Assembly: GCA_963676165.1 (NCBI GenBank)
Contig: OY781043.1
Span: 2,294,001-2,358,000, forward strand
Direction: 5' to 3'
Source of the DNA: JAQIBY01 sp963676165
GTDB taxonomy: Bacteria > Bacteroidota > Bacteroidia > Bacteroidales > ML635J-15
DNA: 64,000 nucleotides
The notes under the pieces were generated by a model. It was not told the origin of the DNA. It was given only the letters and a program-made list of their open reading frames with translations, and searched no databases. Of this stretch, positions 25,711 to 35,242 are shown one piece after another (position 1 is the stretch's first letter; each line of letters starts with the position of its first letter). Made by a program: the position numbers and the translations under genes.

Positions 25711-25768
25711 CAAATAAAAATGGGAATGCGATTGCTCACATCCCCAAAATAAATTATAATACAAATGC

Positions 25769-26236
25769 TTATTTACCTAAAATAGCATTCAAATCTTCTT
25801 CAGTAGCAGCACGTTTTTCAAGTACTTCATACTCGAAAGTTAATTCTTTACCTGCCAATGGGTGGTTAAAATCAACTATTATTGATTCTTCTTTGATTTC
25901 TTTTACCACAACTGGAATAGGACCTTGAGGACCTTGTGCCTGTAATTGCATACCTTCTTCAAGTTTCAAATCCTCTGGGAACTGAGTTTTTGGCACATCT
26001 TGAACAGCTTCTTCGTTAATTGGACCGTATGCATTCTCAGCAGCGATAACAACTTTACGTTTGTCACCAGTGTTTGTTTCTTTCACATCTGCCTCAAGAC
26101 CTGGAATTAACATTCCCACATCAAGAATAAAAGCGAGAGGATCACGCTGCAATGATGAATCAAATACAGACCCGTCAGCAAGTGAGCCAGTATAATGAAT
26201 TTTTACAAAATCTTTTCCTTTAATATCAATATCCAT
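25769..26236 (-). CDS. FKBP-type peptidyl-prolyl isomerase, SlyD-like
   Basis: The 155-residue cytoplasmic protein opens with KIHYTGSLADGSVFDSS and has the FKBP core split by an insert-in-flap domain (PKTQFPEDLKLEEGMQLQ), followed by IIVDFNHPLAGKELTFEYEVL. That arrangement is characteristic of SlyD-type FKBPs, which isomerise prolyl bonds and act as chaperones. The histidine-rich metal-binding tail of E. coli SlyD is missing. Start set at ATG 26236; an in-frame TTG lies two codons upstream. Monocistronic. Confidence 0.92.
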   Translation of the reverse strand: MDIDIKGKDFVKIHYTGSLADGSVFDSSLQRDPLAFILDVGMLIPGLEADVKETNTGDKRKVVIAAENAYGPINEEAVQDVPKTQFPEDLKLEEGMQLQAQGPQGPIPVVVKEIKEESIIVDFNHPLAGKELTFEYEVLEKRAATEEDLNAILGK

Positions 26237-26487
26237 AATCAATTGTTTTTCGGAGCCAAACTCCTAAATTTATAAATCTTTTCAGCCACAAAAGTAGGAA
26301 TAATCATTTGTCTTGCAAATCGAAAATTATTTTCTCACCAGAAACAAATGAAATATGCTATTCGATTCTTCTCTCACAAGAGACGCATGCTTTAATTAAC
26401 CCATTAACACTTAACTATCTTCACATTACAAATATTTTCATCAATGCAATGCTTTTATTATCTTTATCTAAAATAAAAACAAATAAG

Positions 26488-28224
26488 ATGAGCAATCAAT
26501 TAATACAAGAGCTTATGCCTAAGGTTAACTTATGGCTAGAAGCTGGATTAGACGATGAAAGCGTTAACATGATTAAACATATGCTTGAAAAGGATGAAAA
26601 TGAATTAATTGAATCCTTTTACAAAGACCTGGAATTTGGAACCGGAGGAATGCGCGGAATTATGGGTATTGGTCCCAATCGCATGAATAAATACACAATA
26701 GGCATGGCCACCCAAGGTTTAGCAAATTATATTTTAAAAGCGAAACCTAAACATAAGAATAAAGTTGCCATTGCGTATGACTGTCGTAACAATTCAGCTT
26801 TCTTTGCTCAAACAGCGGCAGAAATCCTAAGTCAGAATAACATTGAGGTTTTTCTATTTGACGCATTAAGACCAACACCAGAATTGTCCTTTGCCATTAG
26901 AGAATTAGAATGTCAAGCAGGCATTGTGATTACTGCATCGCACAACCCAAAAGAATACAACGGATACAAAGTATATTGGGAAGATGGAGGTCAAATTGTA
27001 AGTCCTCACGATCAAGGAATAATTGATGAAGTGCGAAAAATCACTTCTCCTGCCGATGTCTCGTTTAAATCAAAACCAAAACTCATCCATACCATTGGGG
27101 AAGATATTGATAAAAAATATATCGCGAAAATTAAAGCGCTAAGCTTATCTCCAGATGCAATTAAAGCGCATGCTGATATGCCAATCGTATTCACACCAAT
27201 TCACGGGACAAGTGTAAAACTCGGACCGGCAACATTGAAAGCTTTCGGATTTAACAACATCATTCACGTAGCAGAACAAGACATTCCTAATGGAAATTTC
27301 CCAACAGTCAAATCTCCTAATCCGGAAGAATCCGAAGCCTTTACCTTAGCAATTAGCAAAGCAAAGGCGGAACAAGCAGAGTTAATTATGGGAACCGACC
27401 CTGATGCGGACAGAGTAGGTATTATTGTCAGAAAAAAAGATGGTGAATATCAATTGCTGAATGGGAATCAAACTGCTGCTATTTTAATTTATTATTTGCT
27501 GACAAAATGGAAAGAAAATGGCAAATTAAAAGGCAAAGAATACATAGTAAAAACGATTGTCACAACTGAATTACTAGGCGAAATTGCAGACAGTTTTGAC
27601 GTTGAAAACTTTGACACATTAACAGGCTTCAAGTACATTGCAGCAAAAATTCGTGAGCTGGAAAATGAAAAACAGTTCATCGGAGGTGGGGAAGAATCAT
27701 ATGGATACCTTGCAGGAGAATTTGTTCGAGATAAGGATGCTATCATGTCGTGCGCTCTAATTGCTGAAGCGGCTGCCTGGGCTAAAGACCAGCACAAAAC
27801 CCTATGGGACATTTTACTGGATATTTACACACAATACACATGCTATCATGAGCATTTAATCTCAATCAAGAAAGAAGGCAAAGCCGGAGCTGAAGCCATT
27901 CAAAAAATGATGGAAGATTTCCGCTACAACACTCCTGAGAGTTTTAATGGTCAGCGCATTTTAATGATTCATGACTTTGAAAAACAACAAGCTTTTGACC
28001 GAATTAGTGAACTACGATATGAGCTAAAACTTCCCAAAAGCAATGTATTGCAGTTTATTCTCGAAGATGGTAGCAAGATATCTATTCGTCCTAGTGGTAC
28101 AGAACCCAAGATTAAATTTTATTTTTCTGTAAGAAGTCAAATGGACAAAGCGGATGATTACCCGAAAACAAGACAATTACTTGAAGAAAGAATTGAAAAC
28201 ATGATTAAAGATTTAAAGCTATAA
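26488..28224 (+). CDS. Phosphohexomutase (phosphoglucomutase/phosphomannomutase)
   Basis: The 578-residue product has all four alpha-D-phosphohexomutase motifs: the phosphoserine loop TASHNPKEYNG, the metal-binding GTDPDADRVG, the sugar-binding GGGEESYGY, and the phosphate-binding RPSGTEPKIKFY. It interconverts sugar 1- and 6-phosphates; the length and GGMRGIMGIG opening fit the long PgcA-like group. Start taken at ATG 26488, since the upstream in-frame extension (from 26308) has no family similarity and overlaps the promoter region. The YjbQ-like gene follows two bases later. Confidence 0.94.
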   Translation: MSNQLIQELMPKVNLWLEAGLDDESVNMIKHMLEKDENELIESFYKDLEFGTGGMRGIMGIGPNRMNKYTIGMATQGLANYILKAKPKHKNKVAIAYDCRNNSAFFAQTAAEILSQNNIEVFLFDALRPTPELSFAIRELECQAGIVITASHNPKEYNGYKVYWEDGGQIVSPHDQGIIDEVRKITSPADVSFKSKPKLIHTIGEDIDKKYIAKIKALSLSPDAIKAHADMPIVFTPIHGTSVKLGPATLKAFGFNNIIHVAEQDIPNGNFPTVKSPNPEESEAFTLAISKAKAEQAELIMGTDPDADRVGIIVRKKDGEYQLLNGNQTAAILIYYLLTKWKENGKLKGKEYIVKTIVTTELLGEIADSFDVENFDTLTGFKYIAAKIRELENEKQFIGGGEESYGYLAGEFVRDKDAIMSCALIAEAAAWAKDQHKTLWDILLDIYTQYTCYHEHLISIKKEGKAGAEAIQKMMEDFRYNTPESFNGQRILMIHDFEKQQAFDRISELRYELKLPKSNVLQFILEDGSKISIRPSGTEPKIKFYFSVRSQMDKADDYPKTRQLLEERIENMIKDLKL

Positions 28225-28226
28225 CT

Positions 28227-28643
28227 ATGAAATCGTATCGAAAAGAATTATGGTTTGATATTCCTAATCGCAGAATGCTAATTAACATAACTCCGGCAGT
28301 TCAAGAAGAGTTAATAAAATCAGGGATTAAAGAAGGATTATGTTTGGTAAATGCCATGCACATCACTGCCAGTGTTTTCATTAACGACGACGAATCCGGT
28401 CTACATCAAGACTTTGAAGATTGGTTAGAAAAATTAGCTCCGGAAAAACCATACGACAGATACCGACATAACACATACGAAGACAATGGAGACGCCCACC
28501 TGAAACGTACCATTATGGGTCGCGAAGTGGTAGTTGCAATAACCGATGGCAAATTAGATTTTGGCCCATGGGAACAAATCTTTTACGGCGAATTTGACGG
28601 CAAGCGCAGAAAACGCGTGTTGGTGAAGATTATTGGAGAATAA
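28227..28643 (+). CDS. YjbQ-family protein (UPF0047, secondary thiamine-phosphate synthase-like)
   Basis: The 138-residue protein matches the YjbQ/UPF0047 family: ITPAVQEELIKSGIKEGLC, VNAMHITASVFIND, the RHNTYEDNGDAHLKRTIMG block with conserved H and N residues, and the closing GPWEQIFYGEFDG. Some family members show weak thiamine-phosphate synthase activity, but the physiological role is uncertain. It begins two bases after the phosphohexomutase stop, so the two are co-transcribed. Confidence 0.9.
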   Translation: MKSYRKELWFDIPNRRMLINITPAVQEELIKSGIKEGLCLVNAMHITASVFINDDESGLHQDFEDWLEKLAPEKPYDRYRHNTYEDNGDAHLKRTIMGREVVVAITDGKLDFGPWEQIFYGEFDGKRRKRVLVKIIGE

Positions 28644-28688
28644 TCAAATCGTATGATTCGAATGTAAAAAACAATTAAGAAAGCCAAA

Positions 28689-30056
28689 CTATATCCGCAT
28701 TCCAATATCTATCCCTTTGATTCTGCGATACAAATCTGTAGCGTAATTATCCGTCATGCCGGAAACATAATCTAAAACTCCCATCACACGATGATAAGGC
28801 GAATCCCCATCGTAATTGAAATTTGCTGGAAGCAAACTCAGCGATTTTTTATCAAAACCATCACGTTTCGATTTATCTTTCAACAAAGGTGGAATAAAAT
28901 GATTTAGCAGCTCATACATCACATTATAACCTGCATTTTCAATTTCTAAAACCGAACGGTGATTGTAAATATGTTTGATAGAATATGTTTCGATTTGTTG
29001 CAAGGCTGGATTTTGTACTTTAATAAAATCAAACAAAGGAGTGCTCAATTGTCCACTCATAATCAGCTCAAAATGTCTCTGATATTGCAATACAACTTCC
29101 TGCAATAGCGAGTTAATTGCGATTGCCCTCAGATATGTGATTTTCTCATTTTTATCTGACGTTTGATTTAGCTTTGTCTGGATGACATTCAGATTATTAT
29201 CGCCAGTCTGCTCCACAACATCAAACAACAAATCATAACAATGCTGGTGTTCCACAATTCCCAAACGATGCGCATCTTCAAAATCAATTATATTGTAGCA
29301 AATATCATCGGCAGCTTCAACCAGCCAAACAAACGGATGGCGCAAATACCGTTTAGGAAAGTCAGTATCCTGAAGCATATATGTATCTTTTGCAATCGTT
29401 TTGAAAGCATCTTTTTCAGACTGAAAGAAACCAAATTTCTTACGATGTAAAATCTTTTTATCGCTGCCAACAGACTCACAAGGATATTTCGCAATTGCTG
29501 ACAAGCTTGAATTGGTTAAACGTAAACCTCCTTCAATCTTCCCTTTCTGGGAATGAGTCAACACACGGATTGCATTTGCATTTCCTTCAAACCGGATAAA
29601 ATCAGACCATTCTGACTCAGTGAATTGGGCTTTCATGTCGCTTTCATGTTTTCGGAAGAATGCAGAAATTGCATCCTCTCCTGAATGTCCAAAAGCAGGA
29701 TTTCCAATATCATGACACAAACACGCAGCAGCAATCACATTGTCTAATCCATAATGATAAAAAGCTTTAGCACGCTCATCAAGATCGCTATTGTATGTTT
29801 TAATAATATACTGTCCTAACATTGCACCAAGAGACCTGCCAACAGATGACACTTCCAGAGAGTGGGTCAAGCGGTTATGAACAAACACAGAACCTGGCAA
29901 TGGAAAAACCTGAGTTTTGTTTTGCAATCGACGAAATGCAGATGAAAAAATCACACGATCGTAATCTTTCTGATATGCAGTTCGTTGCTGATCAGCACTG
30001 GAGTTTGACTCTACTCCCAATCTATTTTCAGAAAATATCTTATTCAAATCCATCAT
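28689..30056 (-). CDS. dgt: Deoxyguanosinetriphosphate triphosphohydrolase-like protein
   Basis: The 455-residue product is an HD-superfamily dNTPase. The metal-binding residues are visible in RLTHSLEVSSVGRSLG (H), CHDIGNPAFGHSGEDAI (HD) and a later EAADDICYNIID (D). The opening RTAYQKDYDRVIFSSAFRRL is highly typical. The enzyme splits dGTP (and often other dNTPs) into deoxynucleoside and triphosphate, controlling dNTP pools. Start chosen at ATG 30056; ATG 30053 is equally possible. The transglutaminase-like lipoprotein gene ends 11 bases upstream, so they may share a transcript. Confidence 0.93.
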   Translation of the reverse strand: MMDLNKIFSENRLGVESNSSADQQRTAYQKDYDRVIFSSAFRRLQNKTQVFPLPGSVFVHNRLTHSLEVSSVGRSLGAMLGQYIIKTYNSDLDERAKAFYHYGLDNVIAAACLCHDIGNPAFGHSGEDAISAFFRKHESDMKAQFTESEWSDFIRFEGNANAIRVLTHSQKGKIEGGLRLTNSSLSAIAKYPCESVGSDKKILHRKKFGFFQSEKDAFKTIAKDTYMLQDTDFPKRYLRHPFVWLVEAADDICYNIIDFEDAHRLGIVEHQHCYDLLFDVVEQTGDNNLNVIQTKLNQTSDKNEKITYLRAIAINSLLQEVVLQYQRHFELIMSGQLSTPLFDFIKVQNPALQQIETYSIKHIYNHRSVLEIENAGYNVMYELLNHFIPPLLKDKSKRDGFDKKSLSLLPANFNYDGDSPYHRVMGVLDYVSGMTDNYATDLYRRIKGIDIGMRI

Positions 30057-30067
30057 AATGTTTCTGT

Positions 30068-31633
30068 TTACCAAAAGACTGGACGTCCTTCATCATTTAT
30101 TGTAAAAATACGTTCTTCTTCTCTTCCATCCTTTGCTTTCAACCAGTATATAGAATGGATTGGCACATTTTCAAAAAGCAAGTCCTCTCCTTTTGCCATT
30201 TGCTCTTCCAATTTATCCCAACCATTATTCCAACAGAATAACTCATAAGTCTCACCAGACTTTAAGGCATCTAAACGAACATTATCAGTTGTTGCAAAAG
30301 TCGTGCGATAGGTTGTCTCACCTATCATGATGGATCTTGTCTCGTCCCCAGTAATAAGCGGAGTCATTTCCCCATCTGCATTTAAAATAAATGGAGTGCC
30401 TGCAGGCACAATTTCATTGTCTTGATAGTATGCAGGCAAGTAGGCAATTTCTCTCGCCATATCCGTAAAGACAGCTTTACCATTATGGATTTCAGCCCAA
30501 TGAATTGCTTTCCATTCGCCTGTATTAAACACACAAATATAGGCCACTTTTTCATCCGTATTTGCGAAAGAAACCTCCAAATCGGAAACCTGACCATAAT
30601 CAGCTGTCACATCCTCATAATATGCCCGATTGATATAAGCAGGAAGACTGTCAACAGGTTTACCTGACACTTCAATAAGGGATGGTTTTTGTGCAGCATA
30701 GGTTTTGCGATACACTTTTGCCCAACGATTTGTCAATTCATATTCCCCGGGATTTGCTTCGGCACCCATAAAAATGGACACATTGCCCTCCTTATCCAAA
30801 ATGGCATTCCATGCATGATTATTTCCTGTATTTGCCCAATATGGAGTATAATCTGAAGTAACAGCGATACCATTGGCTCGCATCGCAAAAATGGCTAAAT
30901 TAGTCATATCTTCACAACGACCGTGTTTCCCTTCCAACATTTCAGAATAACTCTGATCGGCTGGATGCTCGTAAAATCGTGGATCAAAACGAAACCAAGA
31001 ACGAATATCATTATTGATGAGAACTGCAGCTTCAACGGGATCGGTAGGATCTGTCATTGAATCGGTTAGCCAAGCATAATCCTCCATAAAGAAAGCACGC
31101 CATTCACCCAGTGGCTCATTGGTAGAACGATGAGGAAGCACATATGCACAGAAATCATCAAAAGACAAATGCTGAGCCCAAGGATAATCGCTCCACACCT
31201 GAAAAGCCAAGTCGATATTTTTGATTAGAAAATCGGCAGTGATGGTATCATAATCTCGCACCAATTCACTGGTTTTAAAATTGAGTTCTCCATGCTGAGC
31301 TTCCAATTCATCCCAAGCATCAAGCAAGGCATCGTAATTTTCATAATCCAAGACATTGAAATCGACAGTCGTTTCATCCTCACCATGCAGCTCAAAATCT
31401 GCCCAAGCATGTTTCTCTCCCATATTTCCAATTAAAAAACAAGCAGCTTGGAATTTTAAACTATCGTTAGGTTGTTGAGCATAATGCTCCAACACACTTT
31501 CCAGTTCAGAAGCATTGTCACCGGCTTTTTCCAATGTTTCCAAAACGGATTCAGGGTAATTTGAATTTGATGCATTGTCACAAGCGACAAATGAAATTGT
31601 CAGTAAAATGAGGGGAAGAATGAATTTTCGCAT
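30068..31633 (-). CDS. Transglutaminase-like domain lipoprotein
   Basis: The 521-residue product has a lipobox signal peptide (ISFVAC, cysteine 18 lipidated) and a central transglutaminase-like domain with the catalytic cysteine in GRCEDMTNLAIFAMRANG and the histidine in NNHAWNAIL; an aspartate is not obvious, with E in MGAEANPGEY nearby. The C-terminal part is beta-rich. In this family the fold usually acts as a cysteine protease or a binding module. It would be anchored to a membrane facing the periplasm or the surface. It is followed closely by dgt. Confidence 0.88.
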   Translation of the reverse strand: MRKFILPLILLTISFVACDNASNSNYPESVLETLEKAGDNASELESVLEHYAQQPNDSLKFQAACFLIGNMGEKHAWADFELHGEDETTVDFNVLDYENYDALLDAWDELEAQHGELNFKTSELVRDYDTITADFLIKNIDLAFQVWSDYPWAQHLSFDDFCAYVLPHRSTNEPLGEWRAFFMEDYAWLTDSMTDPTDPVEAAVLINNDIRSWFRFDPRFYEHPADQSYSEMLEGKHGRCEDMTNLAIFAMRANGIAVTSDYTPYWANTGNNHAWNAILDKEGNVSIFMGAEANPGEYELTNRWAKVYRKTYAAQKPSLIEVSGKPVDSLPAYINRAYYEDVTADYGQVSDLEVSFANTDEKVAYICVFNTGEWKAIHWAEIHNGKAVFTDMAREIAYLPAYYQDNEIVPAGTPFILNADGEMTPLITGDETRSIMIGETTYRTTFATTDNVRLDALKSGETYELFCWNNGWDKLEEQMAKGEDLLFENVPIHSIYWLKAKDGREEERIFTINDEGRPVFW

Positions 31634-31690
31634 ATCTAATTTTTTATCTAAAGTAAGAAATTTACATAATGATTAATCATAAAGCATGAA

Positions 31691-32818
31691 TCAACTAACA
31701 AAATTCAAAAAATTATCCTGGCTAATTATTTCAAATTCTGCATTATCATAAGTCTCAAGCCAAGTTTTTTGGATTTTCTTCTTCGTAGGACTCCATTTGA
31801 ACTCATAACCCATCAATTTGCCAGCATACTCTTCAACCCAATCAACTTCTTTCTGGTCATACGTACGCCAAAAATAATTATTGCATCTAAAATTTGAATA
31901 CTCTTGCCATTTAAGGCGCTCCATCACAAGGAAATTCTCCCACAACATCCCAACATCATTACGACTCTCTATAGGATTGAAATTATTAATTAATGCATTT
32001 CGAATTCCGTTGTCGTAAAAGTAGTATCGACTTGTTTTTGTGACTTCCTTTCTCAGATTACGAGAAAACCCATTCAGTTTTTTAATAATAAATGCCTTTT
32101 CAAACAGGTCTAAATATCTTGCAATCGTTTGCTTTGCCAAGTTCAGGGCATTTCCCAATTCAGACAAAGAAACTTCTTGTCCAATTTGAAAAGCCAACAT
32201 CTTTAATAGATCAAACAATTTATCGGCATTTCGAATATTATCAAGCTCTAAAATATCCTGAAGTAAATATGCATTTCGTAATTCAATAAGGTAATCCTCC
32301 TTTTGCCTAACACTTTGTAAAGACAAACTTTCAGGATACATTCCATAAATCAGATATTGGTTTAAATATTGAATAACATTCATCCCTCCATTCTGGCTTT
32401 TCAGTTCAAGAATAGAAATCGGATAAAGCATTTTTGTATTGCTACGACCTGTCAATGGAGCTCCTACCTGCGAAGACAAACGAAAAGATGAAGACCCACT
32501 TGCAACAATGATCTTTTCAGTAAAATTATCAACCAAAATTTTTAATGCAAGACCGATATTATTGATTCTCTGTGCCTCATCAATGACAATAACATCGTAA
32601 TCCATGAATGCAGACAATATTCTCCGCTTATCTGTCGAACCTAATAATTGCCTTAACTCCAAATCATCTCCCTCACCAAAATAGAGCAGTGAATTTTTCT
32701 CAGAAACAACTCGCTTAATCAGCTCAGTTTTTCCGACTCGACGCGCACCATAAAGGAGATTCACTTTGCCCTTAACAAGCAAAGCATTATCATTTTCATA
32801 AATACGATTTATCCACAT
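31691..32818 (-). CDS. AAA ATPase with DUF4143 domain
   Basis: The 375-residue product has a Walker A motif GARRVGKTE, a Walker B motif VIVIDEAQRI, a sensor-like VASGSSSFRL, and a C-terminal part with winged-helix and nuclease-like DUF4143 features (FRCNNYFWRTYDQKEVDWVEE). These ATPases are widespread, strain-variable and of unknown function; the last motif resembles PD-(D/E)XK elements. Start chosen at ATG 32818 (MWINRIYE): translation from the earlier in-frame TTG would run through the tandem repeat listed upstream. A PLP or transporter role is not indicated. Confidence 0.88.
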   Translation of the reverse strand: MWINRIYENDNALLVKGKVNLLYGARRVGKTELIKRVVSEKNSLLYFGEGDDLELRQLLGSTDKRRILSAFMDYDVIVIDEAQRINNIGLALKILVDNFTEKIIVASGSSSFRLSSQVGAPLTGRSNTKMLYPISILELKSQNGGMNVIQYLNQYLIYGMYPESLSLQSVRQKEDYLIELRNAYLLQDILELDNIRNADKLFDLLKMLAFQIGQEVSLSELGNALNLAKQTIARYLDLFEKAFIIKKLNGFSRNLRKEVTKTSRYYFYDNGIRNALINNFNPIESRNDVGMLWENFLVMERLKWQEYSNFRCNNYFWRTYDQKEVDWVEEYAGKLMGYEFKWSPTKKKIQKTWLETYDNAEFEIISQDNFLNFVS

Positions 32819-32850
32819 AAGGCAAAAATTTGTGTAAATATAACGCTTTC

Positions 32851-32936
32851 TTGTTAATTCGGGAAGTTTAGTTGCCAATTTTTCATTAATTCGGGAAGTT
32901 AGGTTGCCTTATTTTCATTAATTCGGGAAGTTAAAA
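32851..32936. repeat. Three tandem copies of a 31-32 bp repeat
   Basis: The core TTAATTCGGGAAGTT occurs three times, starting at about 32853, 32887 and 32918, with partly conserved spacers TAGTTGCC and AGGTTGCC. The array lies directly upstream of the DUF4143 ATPase gene. It may be an operator array or local duplication of the 5' region. Confidence 0.8.
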
Positions 32937-33002
32937 CAAAATAAGCTTCTCAGGAATATCAACTAAGAAGCTCATTTTAAGTTATTCAAGTAATATTATT
33001 AT

Positions 33003-33500
33003 TTAAAAAGGCCAAAAATGATTATCATTCCATACTCTCTGTTTCAAATCTTCATCCAATTCGAACAAAATTTTGTGATGTGTCTTTTCCCAATCTGAAA
33101 GCCATTCGTAAAGTGCTTTTTCTTTGGGGTCAGTTGCAGCTTCAGCCTGATCAGCATACACTTTAATTGCTTTTGTTTCCATATCAATGGCTGCAGAAAT
33201 TGCAGCAGCTTCAAAACTTGCAGCTTCTATGGATGCTTTCATGTCTTTACTCAACACCAAGTTAGCAATCCCATCATCCTCTTCTTTCGGCAAATCAACC
33301 GCAACAAATTTTCCGTCTTTCTCATACGCTTTATACTGATTCGAAAGGAATTTCTCATGCAACACCTCTTCTTTAGCCATAATTTCAAAAATGTATTGCA
33401 CATCTGGATTGTCAGTTTGCTTTGCTACTTGTGTGTAAAATGCTTTACCACGACGTTCCAGCAGAATTGCCTGCTTTAAGATATCAAGTGTTTCACTCAT
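33003..33500 (-). CDS. Ferritin-like/rubrerythrin-family protein
   Basis: The 165-residue product is a four-helix-bundle ferritin-like protein. The di-iron ligands are visible as paired E-x(n)-E-x2-H: LLERRGKAFY and MAKEEVLHEKF in the first half, DMETKAIKVY and WEKTHHKILFEL in the second. No rubredoxin domain follows, so it is the short erythrin type. Likely roles are peroxide or iron handling. Start chosen at ATG 33500 (MSETLDILK); the upstream extension has no family similarity. The tRNA-Gly promoter is divergent just upstream. Confidence 0.88.
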   Translation of the reverse strand: MSETLDILKQAILLERRGKAFYTQVAKQTDNPDVQYIFEIMAKEEVLHEKFLSNQYKAYEKDGKFVAVDLPKEEDDGIANLVLSKDMKASIEAASFEAAAISAAIDMETKAIKVYADQAEAATDPKEKALYEWLSDWEKTHHKILFELDEDLKQRVWNDNHFWPF

Positions 33501-33569
33501 AATGTTTTGGATTTTAGTTTGAAATGAAACATCAGAAAAGATTAAATGTTTAAAATAAATGCAAAATAA

Positions 33570-33602
33570 TTGAACAACGAGACAAAATATCCTGTACATT
33601 TG
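33570..33602 (+). promoter_or_regulatory. Promoter for tRNA-Gly
   Basis: TACATTTG at 33595-33602 fits TAnnTTTG; TTG at 33570-33572, 22 bases upstream, is an approximate -33 element. Confidence 0.6.
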
Positions 33603-33612
33603 TCATCGCCTT

Positions 33613-33684
33613 GCGGGAGTAGCTCAGTGGTAGAGCATCAGCTTCCCAAGCTGAGGGTCGCGGGTTCGATCCCCGTTTCCCGCT
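33613..33684 (+). tRNA. tRNA-Gly (anticodon CCC)
   Basis: Acceptor GCGGGAG pairs with TTCCCGC (one G-T), D-arm AGCTCAGTGGTAGAGC, anticodon stem TCAGC/GCTGA around TTCCCAA (anticodon CCC), T-arm GCGGGTTCGATCCCCGT. CCA is not encoded. Confidence 0.95.
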
Positions 33685-33691
33685 CACAAAC

Positions 33692-33727
33692 AAAAAACGC
33701 ATCCAATTTCAGGATGCGTTTTTTTGT
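33692..33727 (+). terminator. Terminator after tRNA-Gly
   Basis: AAAAAACGCATCC pairs with GGATGCGTTTTTT across a seven-base loop and ends in a T-run. It may also serve the convergent lpdA gene. Confidence 0.85.
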
Positions 33728-33744
33728 ATATAATAATGAGACAT

Positions 33745-35136
33745 TTAGATATGTATCACTTCATCGTATGCCGCTGCTGCAGCTTCCATAATGGCTTCCG
33801 ACATACTTGGATGCGGATGAATGGATTTAATGATTTCATGAGCTGTACCTTCAAGTTTCTTGGTAACTACCATTTCTGCAATCATTTCTGTGACATTATC
33901 ACCAATAAAATGTGCGCCAAGCAATTCACCAAGTTTTGCATCAAAGATAAGCTTGATAAAACCATCATTGTTACCAGCAGCACTTGCTTTTCCTGATGCG
34001 GAGAATGGGAATTTACCAATTTTTAATTCGTAATCAGCTTCTTTCGCTTGCTCTTCAGTCAATCCAACAGATGCAATTTCAGGAACGCAGTAGGTTGCTC
34101 CAGGAATATTTCCATAATCGATGGGATCAGGGTTTTCACCTGCAATTTTCTCAACACATGCAATTCCCTCAGCAGAAGCTACGTGTGCAAGTGCAGGTCC
34201 ATGAACGATATCACCAATTGCATAAATTCCTTCAACATTCGTACGGTAAAAATCATCAACTTTCACTTTCCCTTTTTCCAACTCAATGCCAAGTTCCTCT
34301 ATACCTATATTTTCAAGATTTGGCGTCACACCAACAGCAGAAAGCACAACATCAACCACTTTTTCTTCCATTCCCTTTTTTGTTTCAATGGAAACATGAC
34401 ATTTACCATCCTTCACCTCAACAGATTGAACCGCTGACTTGGTCATAACTTTAATGCCTGCCTTTTTGAAAGAACGTGCCAATTGTTTGCTCACATCTTT
34501 ATCTTCGTTTGGAACAATCTCCGGAAGGAACTCAACCAAAGTTACATCTGTACCAAGTGAATTATACACATATGCGAACTCAGACCCAATCGCACCAGAA
34601 CCGACAACCAATATCGACTCCGGCTGAGATTCAAGAGTCATTGCTTTACGGTACCCAATAATGTGTTTCCCATCCTGAGGTAAATTCGGCAATTCTTTTG
34701 AGCGTGCCCCTGTTGCAAGAATAATGTGATCTGCCTCCAATGTTTCCTTAGAACCATCTTCTTTACTCACCTCAATCTGCTTGTTAGCAACGAGTTTCCC
34801 AAATCCATTATGAACAGTAATTTTATTCTTTCCGAATAAATATTGGATTCCTTTACTCATTTTTGCCGCAACACCACGGCTACGTTCAATCACTTTTTGG
34901 AAATCCGGCTTAAATACACCTTCTACAGTCATACCATAATCTTCAGCATGTTTCATGTAGTTGTACACTTGTGCTGATTTTATAAGTGCTTTGGTAGGGA
35001 TACAACCCCAGTTCAAGCAAATTCCTCCAAGTTCTGATTTCTCAACGACAGCAGTTTTTAATCCAAGTTGTGAAGCTCTAATTGCAGCAACATAACCACC
35101 AGGACCACTACCAATTACTATAATATCGTATTTCAT
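33745..35136 (-). CDS. lpdA: Dihydrolipoyl dehydrogenase
   Basis: The 463-residue flavoprotein is the E3 component of 2-oxo acid dehydrogenase and glycine cleavage complexes. It shows the FAD-binding GSGPGGYVAAI, the redox-active CLNWGC disulfide motif, the NAD-binding VGSGAIGSEFA, the second FAD motif YAIGD, and the C-terminal HPHPSMSEAI with the catalytic histidine-glutamate pair. The start is ATG 35136, directly before the conserved KYDIIVIG. The lipoyl-bearing E2 partners are not in this window. Confidence 0.96.
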   Translation of the reverse strand: MKYDIIVIGSGPGGYVAAIRASQLGLKTAVVEKSELGGICLNWGCIPTKALIKSAQVYNYMKHAEDYGMTVEGVFKPDFQKVIERSRGVAAKMSKGIQYLFGKNKITVHNGFGKLVANKQIEVSKEDGSKETLEADHIILATGARSKELPNLPQDGKHIIGYRKAMTLESQPESILVVGSGAIGSEFAYVYNSLGTDVTLVEFLPEIVPNEDKDVSKQLARSFKKAGIKVMTKSAVQSVEVKDGKCHVSIETKKGMEEKVVDVVLSAVGVTPNLENIGIEELGIELEKGKVKVDDFYRTNVEGIYAIGDIVHGPALAHVASAEGIACVEKIAGENPDPIDYGNIPGATYCVPEIASVGLTEEQAKEADYELKIGKFPFSASGKASAAGNNDGFIKLIFDAKLGELLGAHFIGDNVTEMIAEMVVTKKLEGTAHEIIKSIHPHPSMSEAIMEAAAAAYDEVIHI

Positions 35137-35242
35137 ACCTGTAAATTTTATTTTTTGTAAGTGCAAATTTGACAATTTTGTCTTTAATACAAAATAACAT
35201 TGGTCATTGTTCATAAATTTTGTTCACAAAAACAAAATCAAC

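Noticed and set aside
32851..32936. CRISPR array
   Set aside because: Three short tandem units with similar, not unique, spacers and no cas genes; this is a simple tandem repeat.
33570..33791. 73-residue plus-strand frame
   Set aside because: It runs through tRNA-Gly and its terminator, which explain the open frame.
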